From assembly GCF_009883055.1 (NCBI RefSeq), contig NZ_WWVR01000035.1:1-30521 (forward strand): 30,521 nucleotides of DNA, read 5' to 3'. Positions 24,680 to 30,521 of this stretch are shown one piece after another. How positions within the stretch are numbered: the stretch's first letter is position 1; each line of letters opens with the position of its first letter. Source of the stretch: Blautia sp. BIOML-A1. Lineage in GTDB: Bacteria > Bacillota > Clostridia > Lachnospirales > Lachnospiraceae. Below the pieces are notes generated by a model that saw only the letters and a program-made list of their open reading frames with translations, made no database searches and was not told where the DNA came from. The position numbers and the translations under genes were made by a program.

Positions 24680-25411
24680 ATGCAAATCTGTAAAGTAAAA
24701 AACTATCAGGAACTCAGCCGCAAAGCTGCCAATCTCATTGCAGCTCAGATCATCCTGAAACCAGACAGTGTTCTCGGTCTGGCGACCGGTTCATCTCCTG
24801 TCGGCACTTACGACAGACTGGTGGAAATGTACCAGGACGGCGACCTGGATTTTTCCGAAATCACCACTGTAAACCTTGATGAATATAAGGGACTTTCAGG
24901 CTCTCATGAACAGAGCTACCGCTACTTCATGAACACACATCTGTTCCACAGAATCAACATTTCCTATGATCATACTTATGTTCCGGACGGCACAGAGACA
25001 GACAGTCACAAAGCCTGCCAGGCTTATAACGAACTGCTTCACCAGGTAGGGCCTGCGGATCTTCAGATTCTAGGTCTTGGTCATGACGGACATATTGGTT
25101 TCAATGAACCTTCCGATCACTTTGAGGATGAAACACATTGCGTTGACCTTACCGAAACCACAATCCAGGCAAATAAACGTTTCTTCGCCAGTGAGGACGA
25201 TGTTCCACGTCAGGCCTATACCATGGGAATCGGAACGATCATGCGCTGCAAAAGGCTTATTGTTGTTGTCAGCGGCAAGGACAAAGCTTCTATTTTGAAA
25301 CAGGTGATTCAGGGACCAGTTACACCAGAAGTTCCAGGATCCATCCTTCAGTTCCATCCGGACTGTATCATCATTGCCGATGAAGACGCACTCTCCGAAA
25401 TGGAGTTTTAA
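24680..25411 (+). CDS. nagB: glucosamine-6-phosphate deaminase
   Basis: NagB converts glucosamine-6-phosphate to fructose-6-phosphate and ammonia, sending amino sugars into glycolysis. The 243-aa length fits the shorter Firmicutes type. LATGSSP at 35-41 binds phosphate. LDEY with Asp67 is the catalytic base position, and GHDGHIGFNEP at 134-144 supplies the His138 and Glu143 pair. GGGAGG lies upstream of the ATG. The usual partner NagA (GlcNAc-6-P deacetylase) is not in the window. No promoter was seen between the regulator and nagB. Confidence 0.95.
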   Translation: MQICKVKNYQELSRKAANLIAAQIILKPDSVLGLATGSSPVGTYDRLVEMYQDGDLDFSEITTVNLDEYKGLSGSHEQSYRYFMNTHLFHRINISYDHTYVPDGTETDSHKACQAYNELLHQVGPADLQILGLGHDGHIGFNEPSDHFEDETHCVDLTETTIQANKRFFASEDDVPRQAYTMGIGTIMRCKRLIVVVSGKDKASILKQVIQGPVTPEVPGSILQFHPDCIIIADEDALSEMEF

Positions 25412-25432
25412 CAATTCCAGGAGTATCTTTCA

Positions 25433-25474
25433 CACAAAAACGGAGCCGGTCAAAAGACCAGCTCCATTTTTGTG
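25433..25474. terminator. bidirectional terminator overlapping the end of the histidine kinase gene
   Basis: CACAAAAACGGAGCCGGTC and GACCAGCTCCATTTTTGTG pair around AAAA. The two C/A mismatches of the plus transcript become G-U pairs on the minus transcript. The kinase stop codon (25450-25452) lies at the stem/loop junction, so its last codons form one arm. Confidence 0.8.
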
Positions 25475-26781
25475 CCCTGCCCTGGTGCACTGTCCAGTAT
25501 TATTTCCGCATTATGCATAAGCGCGCCGTGTTTTACAATAGAAAGCCCCAGTCCAGTACCACCGGTTTCACGGGAATGACTCTTGTCTACTCGGTAAAAA
25601 CGCTCAAAAATTCTTTTCTGCTCTTCTTTTGGAATACCAATTCCGTTATCCTCCACACGATAATACGGATGGCTTCCTCTCTGCCCTGCATAAATTTTGA
25701 CGGTTCCGTTCTTCTCTGTGTATCGTACCGCATTGTCCGCAATATTGTATAGCATCTCATAAAGAACCTGCCGCACGCCTTCTACGGAAACAGAATGTCC
25801 ATCAAGCTGCAGCTGAATATTTTTTTTTGAAGCTACGCTGTTCAGATGAAGAATGATATCCTCTGCCAATTCATACAGATCCACTGATTCAAACGGCATA
25901 TCACTGTCTTTCTCATCCAGTCTTGAAAGCTGGATAATGTCCGTTACCAGTGTACTCAGCCTGCTTGCCTCATGATAAATTCTTCCCGAAAATTCCTGTA
26001 TCTTATTCTCCGGAACCATTCCGTTCATCATCAGCTCCGCATATCCCGAAATCGACATCAACGGCGTCTTAAGCTCATGAGAAACGTTCGCAGAAAACTC
26101 TCTTCGAACAGCCTCTGCCGCCTTAAGTTCCTCCATCTGTTTTGCAATCTGATGATTCTGCTCATCTACACGCTCCAGAAGAGGACGCATTTCCTCATAC
26201 TGTACTTCTTTGAGCGGGTGTTCCAGATCCAATGTATTGATTGGTTCAATCAGATCCTTTGTCTGCCTTCTCACCAGAAAGAAGGACAACATCAGAATCA
26301 GGATCAAGAGCACTCCAAGAATGGAAAAACTCGATAACATTGTTGAAAACACACTGTCCGTTGTACTTCCCACACGGAGAATATTTCCATCTGAAAGCTT
26401 CACCGCACAGTAAAAGTTCTGCTTGGAAAGTGTCTCGGAATAACGCATAGTCTCCGCATATCCGTTCTTTTCTGCCTCGATGAACTCCGGCCGGTTACTG
26501 TGATTTTCAAGCATCGCCGGATTCTCAAGAGAGTCAAACAGCACATTTCCTTCCCCGTCAAGAAGTGTAATGCGGGCGGCAGAGGCCTCATCCAGCTTTT
26601 TATCCAGATAAGAATCTCCCATCTTCTCCACGCCATTCTGGATATATCTGATACTGTCGCGGACACTCTGTTTCAGATCCTCATTGTATTTACTGTACAT
26701 GACCAGACTTGCCGCAAAAAAAGTCAGGAACATGGACACAACCACCAACAGACAGGTATGGTTTAAAATTTTTTTCCTCAT
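25450..26781 (-). CDS. phoR: sensor histidine kinase (PhoR-like)
   Basis: This is a 443-aa membrane kinase. TM1 is at about 8-30, followed by an extracytoplasmic sensor of about 120 residues, then TM2 at about 150-170, a linker, the dimerisation/H-box FSANVSHELKTPL with phospho-acceptor His235, and N, G1 and G2 boxes (NIADNAVRYT, DNGIGIP, GTGLGLSIVKH). It starts one base after the response regulator stop, so the two are coupled. PhoR-like identity comes from domain layout and from the phosphate transporter upstream; a different stimulus is possible. Its 3' end is part of a terminator. Confidence 0.9.
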   Translation of the reverse strand: MRKKILNHTCLLVVVSMFLTFFAASLVMYSKYNEDLKQSVRDSIRYIQNGVEKMGDSYLDKKLDEASAARITLLDGEGNVLFDSLENPAMLENHSNRPEFIEAEKNGYAETMRYSETLSKQNFYCAVKLSDGNILRVGSTTDSVFSTMLSSFSILGVLLILILMLSFFLVRRQTKDLIEPINTLDLEHPLKEVQYEEMRPLLERVDEQNHQIAKQMEELKAAEAVRREFSANVSHELKTPLMSISGYAELMMNGMVPENKIQEFSGRIYHEASRLSTLVTDIIQLSRLDEKDSDMPFESVDLYELAEDIILHLNSVASKKNIQLQLDGHSVSVEGVRQVLYEMLYNIADNAVRYTEKNGTVKIYAGQRGSHPYYRVEDNGIGIPKEEQKRIFERFYRVDKSHSRETGGTGLGLSIVKHGALMHNAEIILDSAPGQGTKMELVF

Positions 26782-26782
26782 T

Positions 26783-27451
26783 TTATGCTCCGATCCGGTA
26801 TCCTACGCCACGGACAGTTTCAATCTGATTTCCGGCATCCCCAAGCTTCTGTCTGAGAGTACGGACATGTACATCAACTGTTCTTGTTTCGCCATCAAAA
26901 TCATATCCCCACACATGACAGAGGATCTGATTTCGTGTCATGACCAGTCCCTTATTTTCCATCAGATACTGAAGAAGTTCAAACTCTTTTCGTGTCAGAT
27001 CGATCTTCTGCCCTTTCCAGCAGACCTGATGCTTTCCGACAGACAATATAAGTTCACCGCATCTCAGTTCCTTATCCTCTTCCTGCCTGGAACAGCGGCG
27101 CAGAACCGCTTTTACTCTTGCAACAAATTCCATCATTCCAAAAGGTTTCGTAATATAGTCATCCGCGCCTGATTCCAGACCTCGCACCTTATCAAATTCG
27201 GCTTCTTTTGCTGTGACCATGATCACCGGAATATTCTTCGTCTCCTGAGAAGCTTTGAGTCTTTCCAGAATACTGTATCCATCCTCTCCCGGAAGCATGA
27301 TGTCCAGAAGAATAAGGTCCGGAAGTTCTTCCCGCAGAGCAGCACGGAGTTCTTTTCCGCTTGAGAATCCTCTTGCCGAAAATCCGGTTGTTTCCAGAGT
27401 ATAGATTAAAAGTTCTCTGATATTTATTTCATCTTCAACACAATAGATCAT
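26783..27451 (-). CDS. phoP: OmpR/PhoB family response regulator
   Basis: This 222-aa regulator has an N-terminal receiver domain with acidic residues at 6-8 and the phospho-acceptor Asp50 in LLLDIMLPG, plus the conserved ITKPFG lysine near residue 100. The C-terminal winged helix contains LTRKEFELLQYLMENKG and ends in RGVGYRI. Partner of the kinase directly downstream. The ribosome binding site is weak (AAGGGA about 18 bp upstream). It follows nptA by 92 bp, with a REP-like stem-loop between, and could bind the Pho-box-like repeats before nptA. Confidence 0.92.
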   Translation of the reverse strand: MIYCVEDEINIRELLIYTLETTGFSARGFSSGKELRAALREELPDLILLDIMLPGEDGYSILERLKASQETKNIPVIMVTAKEAEFDKVRGLESGADDYITKPFGMMEFVARVKAVLRRCSRQEEDKELRCGELILSVGKHQVCWKGQKIDLTRKEFELLQYLMENKGLVMTRNQILCHVWGYDFDGETRTVDVHVRTLRQKLGDAGNQIETVRGVGYRIGA

Positions 27452-27520
27452 TCTGTTATTCTTGTCACTTCCCTTTCTGCCCAGAATCTGCTGACTGCCT
27501 CTGTCTCCTTATGGAAGTAC

Positions 27521-27547
27521 ATAACTGTTCCGTGCCCTCATAGTTAC
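27521..27547. repeat. REP-like 27-bp stem-loop, copy D, overlapping the nptA stop
   Basis: ATAACTG (27521-27527), a 13-nt loop TTCCGTGCCCTCA, and TAGTTAC (27541-27547) match copy A at 10 of 13 loop bases. The right arm contains the nptA stop codon. The stem has one mismatch and one G-U pair. Confidence 0.6.
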
Positions 27548-29310
27548 GGAAGCACATACTCTTTCTGCAGTTCTTCCAGACGATTAAAATACGAATCATC
27601 CGGTTCGTTTTTGAGGCTTTCCAGATGACTGTGTGTGTCATAAAGGTTCTCTCTTACCTGCGTTACACAGACGCTGATGTTGGAACAATGGTCTGCGATG
27701 CGTTCCAGACTGGTAAGGAGGTCTGTGAGGATAAATCCCATCTCGATCGTGCATTCCCCTGAACGCAGACGATTGACATGACGCCGCTTCAGTTCTTTGC
27801 TCAGTTCATCCACAATCTCTTCCAGCGGCTCCACATCGCGGGTAAGATTCATATCCTGCTTGTCAAATACCTCATATGCCGTATCTACGATTCTTCCTAC
27901 CGTAGCGATCAGAACCTGCAGTTCCGTTTTTGCCTGCACAGAAAAGCTGAGATTTTTTTCATAAAGTTCTCTTGCTGACTCCATGATGTTGACTGCATGA
28001 TCAGAAATACGTTCAAAATCTCCAATACAGTGAAGCATGATGGAAACGCTGTGGCTGTCTTTCTCTGAAAGATCCTTGTTATTCAGCTTCACCAGATAAG
28101 TTCCCAGTTCATCTTCATAACGATCCACCTTTGCTTCAATATTCTCAACTCTCCCCGCCTGTTCTTCATCATATTTCTGAATCAGTCCAAGTGCAATATC
28201 CAGAACCTTTCTTGACTCGCTCTCCATATGTCTGGCCGCATTTCTTCCCTGCTCTACTGCAAATGCCGGTTTTTCCAGAAATCTTGATTCCAGGATCATA
28301 AATTCCTGATCTTCTCTGCTGACTACATCGTGCTCATCGTCACGAATGGTAAGGCAGGCAAGCTTTACAAGAAGTCCTGAGAACGGAAGCCATACTACGG
28401 TTGCTGTGATATTAAAGATACTGTGTGTGATCGCGATCGTAGCCGGTGTCGCCATCTGTGTCATAAAAGAAAAATGTACTGCTGTATTGATCAGATAAAA
28501 CAGTGCCATAAATATAACCGTTCCGATAAGGTTAAAATACAGATGGATCATAGCTGCTCTTTTGGCATTTTTGTTTGCACCGATGGCAGACAGAAGTGCT
28601 GTCACGCAGGTACCGATGTTCTGTCCCATAATGATCGGAAACGCAGCACTGAACGGAACTGCACCTGTCATACAAAGTGCCTGAAGAATACCGACAGAGG
28701 CGGAAGACGACTGAATGATCGCAGTCAGGATCGCACCTGCAAGAATTCCTGCTACCGGATTGGAAAATTTAAGAAGAAGTCCTGTAAATTCCGGGACATC
28801 TGCCAGCGGCTTTACAGCACCACTCATGGATTCCATACCAAACATTAATACCGCAAATCCAAGAAGAATCGTACCAATATCCTTTTTGCGTGAACTTTTG
28901 GTAAAGGTCAGAAGGATAATTCCGACCATTGCCAGCACCGGTGAAAAGGAACTCGGCTTCAAAAGACTGATAAAAAAGTTGCTACTCTCAATTCCCGTCA
29001 GGCTCAAAAGCCAGGAAGTAACCGTAGTTCCGATATTTGCACCCATAATGATGCCGACTGCCTGCGTCAGCTTCATAATACCTGAGTTTACAAAACCAAC
29101 GACCATAACCGTCGTTGCTGATGAGGACTGGATCACTGCAGTTACACACAATCCAAGAAGCACTGCCTTCCATTTACTGGAAGTCAGGTTTTCAAGAATC
29201 TGTTCCAGTTTTCCTCCTGATACCTTTGCCAGGCCATCGCCCATGACCTGCATTCCATACAAAAACAGGGCAAGTCCGCCCAGCAGTGTCAATATGCTGA
29301 AAAAATCCAT
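27544..29310 (-). CDS. nptA: Na/Pi cotransporter family protein with PhoU-like domain
   Basis: This is a 588-aa membrane protein. Two inverted Na/Pi-cotransporter repeats carry the signature QSSSATT at 61-67 and QSSSAS at 200-205, each followed by a GxNIGT segment. The last 240 residues are soluble and PhoU-like, with helices rich in Glu/Leu and a conserved ISDHAVNIME stretch. It probably imports phosphate with sodium, with the PhoU part sensing or gating. AAGGAGAAG precedes the ATG. It lies upstream of the PhoP/PhoR-like pair, and Pho-box-like repeats at 29402-29440 predict induction in low phosphate. Confidence 0.93.
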   Translation of the reverse strand: MDFFSILTLLGGLALFLYGMQVMGDGLAKVSGGKLEQILENLTSSKWKAVLLGLCVTAVIQSSSATTVMVVGFVNSGIMKLTQAVGIIMGANIGTTVTSWLLSLTGIESSNFFISLLKPSSFSPVLAMVGIILLTFTKSSRKKDIGTILLGFAVLMFGMESMSGAVKPLADVPEFTGLLLKFSNPVAGILAGAILTAIIQSSSASVGILQALCMTGAVPFSAAFPIIMGQNIGTCVTALLSAIGANKNAKRAAMIHLYFNLIGTVIFMALFYLINTAVHFSFMTQMATPATIAITHSIFNITATVVWLPFSGLLVKLACLTIRDDEHDVVSREDQEFMILESRFLEKPAFAVEQGRNAARHMESESRKVLDIALGLIQKYDEEQAGRVENIEAKVDRYEDELGTYLVKLNNKDLSEKDSHSVSIMLHCIGDFERISDHAVNIMESARELYEKNLSFSVQAKTELQVLIATVGRIVDTAYEVFDKQDMNLTRDVEPLEEIVDELSKELKRRHVNRLRSGECTIEMGFILTDLLTSLERIADHCSNISVCVTQVRENLYDTHSHLESLKNEPDDSYFNRLEELQKEYVLP

Positions 29311-29340
29311 AATCTTCTCCTTCTTCTGCAGCTGTCAGGT

Positions 29341-29357
29341 GTTAATGCTATATTAAC
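29341..29357 (-). other. hairpin in the nptA leader
   Basis: GTTAAT and ATTAAC pair around GCTAT. GCAGC and GCTGC form a possible outer stem at 29327-29364. It lies just before the nptA Shine-Dalgarno. Confidence 0.4.
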
Positions 29358-29401
29358 CGGCTGCTTTTAAATTTTAATATGGATTCATCATATTGGCAGA
29401 G

Positions 29402-29440
29402 TGTAAAGTTCTCACCAGCATTGTGTTAAATCTTTGTAAA
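29402..29440 (-). promoter_or_regulatory. Pho-box-like repeats upstream of nptA
   Basis: On the minus strand TTTACA (29435-29440), TTAACA (29424-29429) and TTTACA (29402-29407) fall on an 11-bp grid, with one poor unit (CTGGTG) between. TT(A/T/C)A(C/T)A hexamers with 5-bp gaps are the known PhoP-binding pattern in Bacillus. A weak -10 (TATTAA) lies about 20 bp downstream. Confidence 0.6.
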
Positions 29441-29461
29441 ATCGGATTTTGCAGAAAAATG

Positions 29462-29605
29462 GTTACTGTTCACTCCGTTCGCAGTAACTTGGTCAAAATG
29501 TATTCCAAATCACCTTCGGTGATGGCATTTTGCCCGGTATGTCTCGGGATTTTGCCATATTTATGGCAAAACACCTCGCGGGATATTACTTGTAAACAGT
29601 TACAA
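29462..29605. repeat. 144-bp cluster of palindromes (composite REP/MITE-like element)
   Basis: Four stem-loops lie in a row in the 324-bp gap between greA and nptA. They are the 27-bp REP-like copy B (29462-29488), a nested hairpin CAAAATG/CATTTTG with inner ATCACC/GGTGAT (29494-29532), TTTTGCCA/TGGCAAAA (29550-29571), and TTGTAA/TTACAA (29590-29605). The ends match as imperfect 12-bp inverted repeats (10 of 12). AAAAATG flanks both sides. No ORF is present. It may also act as the greA terminator, as no other one is seen. Confidence 0.6.
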
Positions 29606-29634
29606 AAAATGTCCCTTATTCACGAGTCTCATGC

Positions 29635-30135
29635 TCAGAAGCTTCGTATATCCTCTCCCTCATCGCCCGTTTTATCAATAGAGCGAATGCGCAGATAATA
29701 ACTTACATTTTCATTTACCTGAACTCTGACTCTGTCTCCGACACGATGTCCTTTCAGTGCTTTTCCAATCGGTGATTCAATGCTGACACGGTTTTCCATG
29801 GAATTTCCGCGAATGGAAGTGACCAGTTTGTATTTTTCCACCTCTCCATCCTCCTCAAATTCCACTTCAACAATATCGTCCATTCCCACTTCATCTGATC
29901 CGGAGGTATCCTCCACAAGTTCTGCGGTCTTGAGCATTCTCTCCAGATAACGGATTCTGCTCTCGTTCTGATTTTTGTGTTTCTTCGCAGCGTAGTACTC
30001 AAAATTTTCACTTAAATCACCCTGTGCACGGGCTTCCTTGACCGCCTCGATCGCTTCTTTTCGGATGACCAGCTTACGATGCTCTATCTCTTCTTCTATT
30101 TTTTCTACGTCTCTTTTTGTCAGTTTTTCTCTCAT
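29635..30135 (-). CDS. greA: GreA/GreB family transcription elongation factor
   Basis: This 166-aa factor binds the RNA polymerase secondary channel and stimulates cleavage of backtracked RNA. An N-terminal coiled coil (about 1-75) carries GDLSEN at 39-44, whose Asp40 and Glu43 are the catalytic tip acids. The C-terminal FKBP-like domain ends in SIESPIGKALKGHRVGD and a short acidic tail. The segment FEYYAAKKHKNQNESRI differs from the common GreA wording, so it may be a second Gre paralogue. I start at 30135, where AGGAG lies 8 bp upstream. A longer reading from 30216 would begin inside the -35 box. Confidence 0.9.
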   Translation of the reverse strand: MREKLTKRDVEKIEEEIEHRKLVIRKEAIEAVKEARAQGDLSENFEYYAAKKHKNQNESRIRYLERMLKTAELVEDTSGSDEVGMDDIVEVEFEEDGEVEKYKLVTSIRGNSMENRVSIESPIGKALKGHRVGDRVRVQVNENVSYYLRIRSIDKTGDEGEDIRSF

Positions 30136-30187
30136 TTTACTCACTCCTGATTTTGTGCTGCCTTTTGGCAGTCTGTCTGTGAATTCC

Positions 30188-30216
30188 AGTATACACGAAT
30201 TTCTTCTTTCATACAA
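30188..30216 (-). promoter_or_regulatory. promoter of greA
   Basis: On the minus strand TTGTAT (30211-30216) and TATACT (30188-30193) are separated by 17 bp. A small hairpin CTGCC-TTTT-GGCAG (30158-30171) lies in the leader. Confidence 0.6.
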
Positions 30217-30244
30217 TCTCAGACCACAAATTAGTAAAGGGAAC

Positions 30245-30262
30245 GTAACTGTTCACAGTAAC
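30245..30262. repeat. short REP-like stem-loop, copy C
   Basis: GTAACTGTTCACAGTAAC keeps the arms and first loop bases of the 27-bp family but has a 4-nt loop. It lies next to a terminator-like hairpin. Confidence 0.5.
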
Positions 30263-30265
30263 AAA

Positions 30266-30284
30266 GGGAGCCTAAAAGGCTCCC
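30266..30284 (-). terminator. hairpin terminator read leftward
   Basis: GGGAGCCT and AGGCTCCC pair perfectly around 3 nt. In the minus direction TTTGTT follows. It abuts the stop codon of a 12-codon ORF and would end transcription arriving from beyond the right edge. Confidence 0.55.
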
Positions 30285-30323
30285 TCAAACTTCAGCAACT
30301 CTTCTATACGGTTTATTCCTCAT
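30285..30323 (-). CDS. possible 12-aa ORF just before a terminator
   Basis: ATG at 30321-30323 encodes MRNKPYRRVAEV and stops directly against the hairpin at 30266-30284. GGGAGG lies 13 bp upstream, rather far. It is basic and not recognised. It may be a leader peptide, a microprotein or a chance ORF. Confidence 0.2.
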   Translation of the reverse strand: MRNKPYRRVAEV

Positions 30324-30388
30324 CTGCTTAAAAGTACCTCCCTTTAATGCTGAATTTTTTTGTTCGCAGCATATTTTCTTTGTATTAT

Positions 30389-30521
30389 CATATCATTTTT
30401 AGATGTTTTTCACCAAGTGATATGCTCCCACCACTTAAATCCCAGATTTTGAAGTGGGGGCTTCTTGCTCAATGGCTCTATTGAGCCAAGTATCTACAAG
30501 CTATCCTCGCGTACCCCGCGA
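30389..30521 (-). mobile_element. structured right edge resembling the 3' end of an IS200/IS605 tnpB element (partial)
   Basis: No complete gene is seen. On the minus strand the order is a GC hairpin (TCGCG/CGCGA, 30507-30521), overlapping hairpins using GGCTC/GAGCC and GCTCAAT/ATTGAGC (30467-30487), and a long hairpin of GCCCCCACTT with AAGTGGTGGGAGC (30424-30461). Then follows a CATATCA/TGATATG dyad (30389-30424). The CCCCCACTT/AAGTGG hairpin resembles the end of tnpB transposon copies, where the omega RNA lies. The tnpB gene would lie to the right, outside the window. Confidence 0.4.

Noticed and set aside
27509..27558. Direct repeat TTATGGAAGTACATA / TTACGGAAGCACATA around the nptA stop, suggesting a duplicated C-terminus
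   Set aside because: The two copies are 35 bp apart with two mismatches. The intact protein ends normally, so it may be chance or linked to the stem-loop copy there.

Overview
The window looks like chromosome from a Gram-positive gut Clostridia, most likely family Lachnospiraceae. The grounds are moderate-to-low GC with AT-rich intergenic DNA, strong AGGAGG ribosome binding sites, HprK and a ROK glucokinase, an FtsH/UvrC pair, and a CUT1 sugar transporter with an N-acetylhexosamine kinase. Genus cannot be fixed from sequence alone. Most genes are ordinary core genes; no phage, CRISPR array or complete mobile element is present.

Left part (1-5000). Two tRNA-Ser genes (anticodons GGA and UGA, neither encoding CCA) each follow a consensus promoter on the minus strand. 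A third such promoter points off the left edge into what looks like a 16S pre-rRNA leader. Next comes a six-gene minus-strand operon, tsaE-tsaB-rimI-rnz-tsaD-ispD. It joins the t6A tRNA-modification genes to tRNA 3' processing, protein acetylation and isoprenoid synthesis. The operon and the divergent cyclophilin gene appear to share one palindromic -10 element.

Middle (5000-16830). An IMPACT/YigZ protein, a class A PBP with a DNTG-repeat tail, and the cluster ftsH-uvrC-hprK-glk lie on the minus strand. The cluster ends at a clear terminator. A DUF1846 protein is divergent from ftsH and ends in a near-perfect bidirectional terminator.

Sugar island (16836-25411). This holds galE, a binding protein with two CUT1 permeases (no ATPase), an N-acetylhexosamine 1-kinase (NahK-like), a sugar-1-phosphate nucleotidyltransferase, an AraC regulator and nagB. 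GalE has Cys at the position that is Tyr299 in E. coli GalE and Cys in human GALE, which predicts acceptance of UDP-GlcNAc/UDP-GalNAc. Together this suggests uptake and activation of host-glycan amino sugars (GlcNAc/GalNAc, possibly from galacto- or lacto-N-biose) to UDP-HexNAc.

Right part (25433-30521). A phosphate module (Na/Pi cotransporter NptA, then PhoP- and PhoR-like regulators) has 11-bp-phased Pho-box repeats upstream. It is followed by a GreA family factor. The right edge carries a strongly structured sequence resembling the 3' end of an IS200/IS605 tnpB element. A family of 27-bp stem-loops (GTAACTG, 13-nt loop, CAGTTAC) recurs in intergenic positions at about 6.3, 27.5 and 29.5 kb, with a short form at 30.2 kb. 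One copy belongs to a 144-bp cluster of palindromes.
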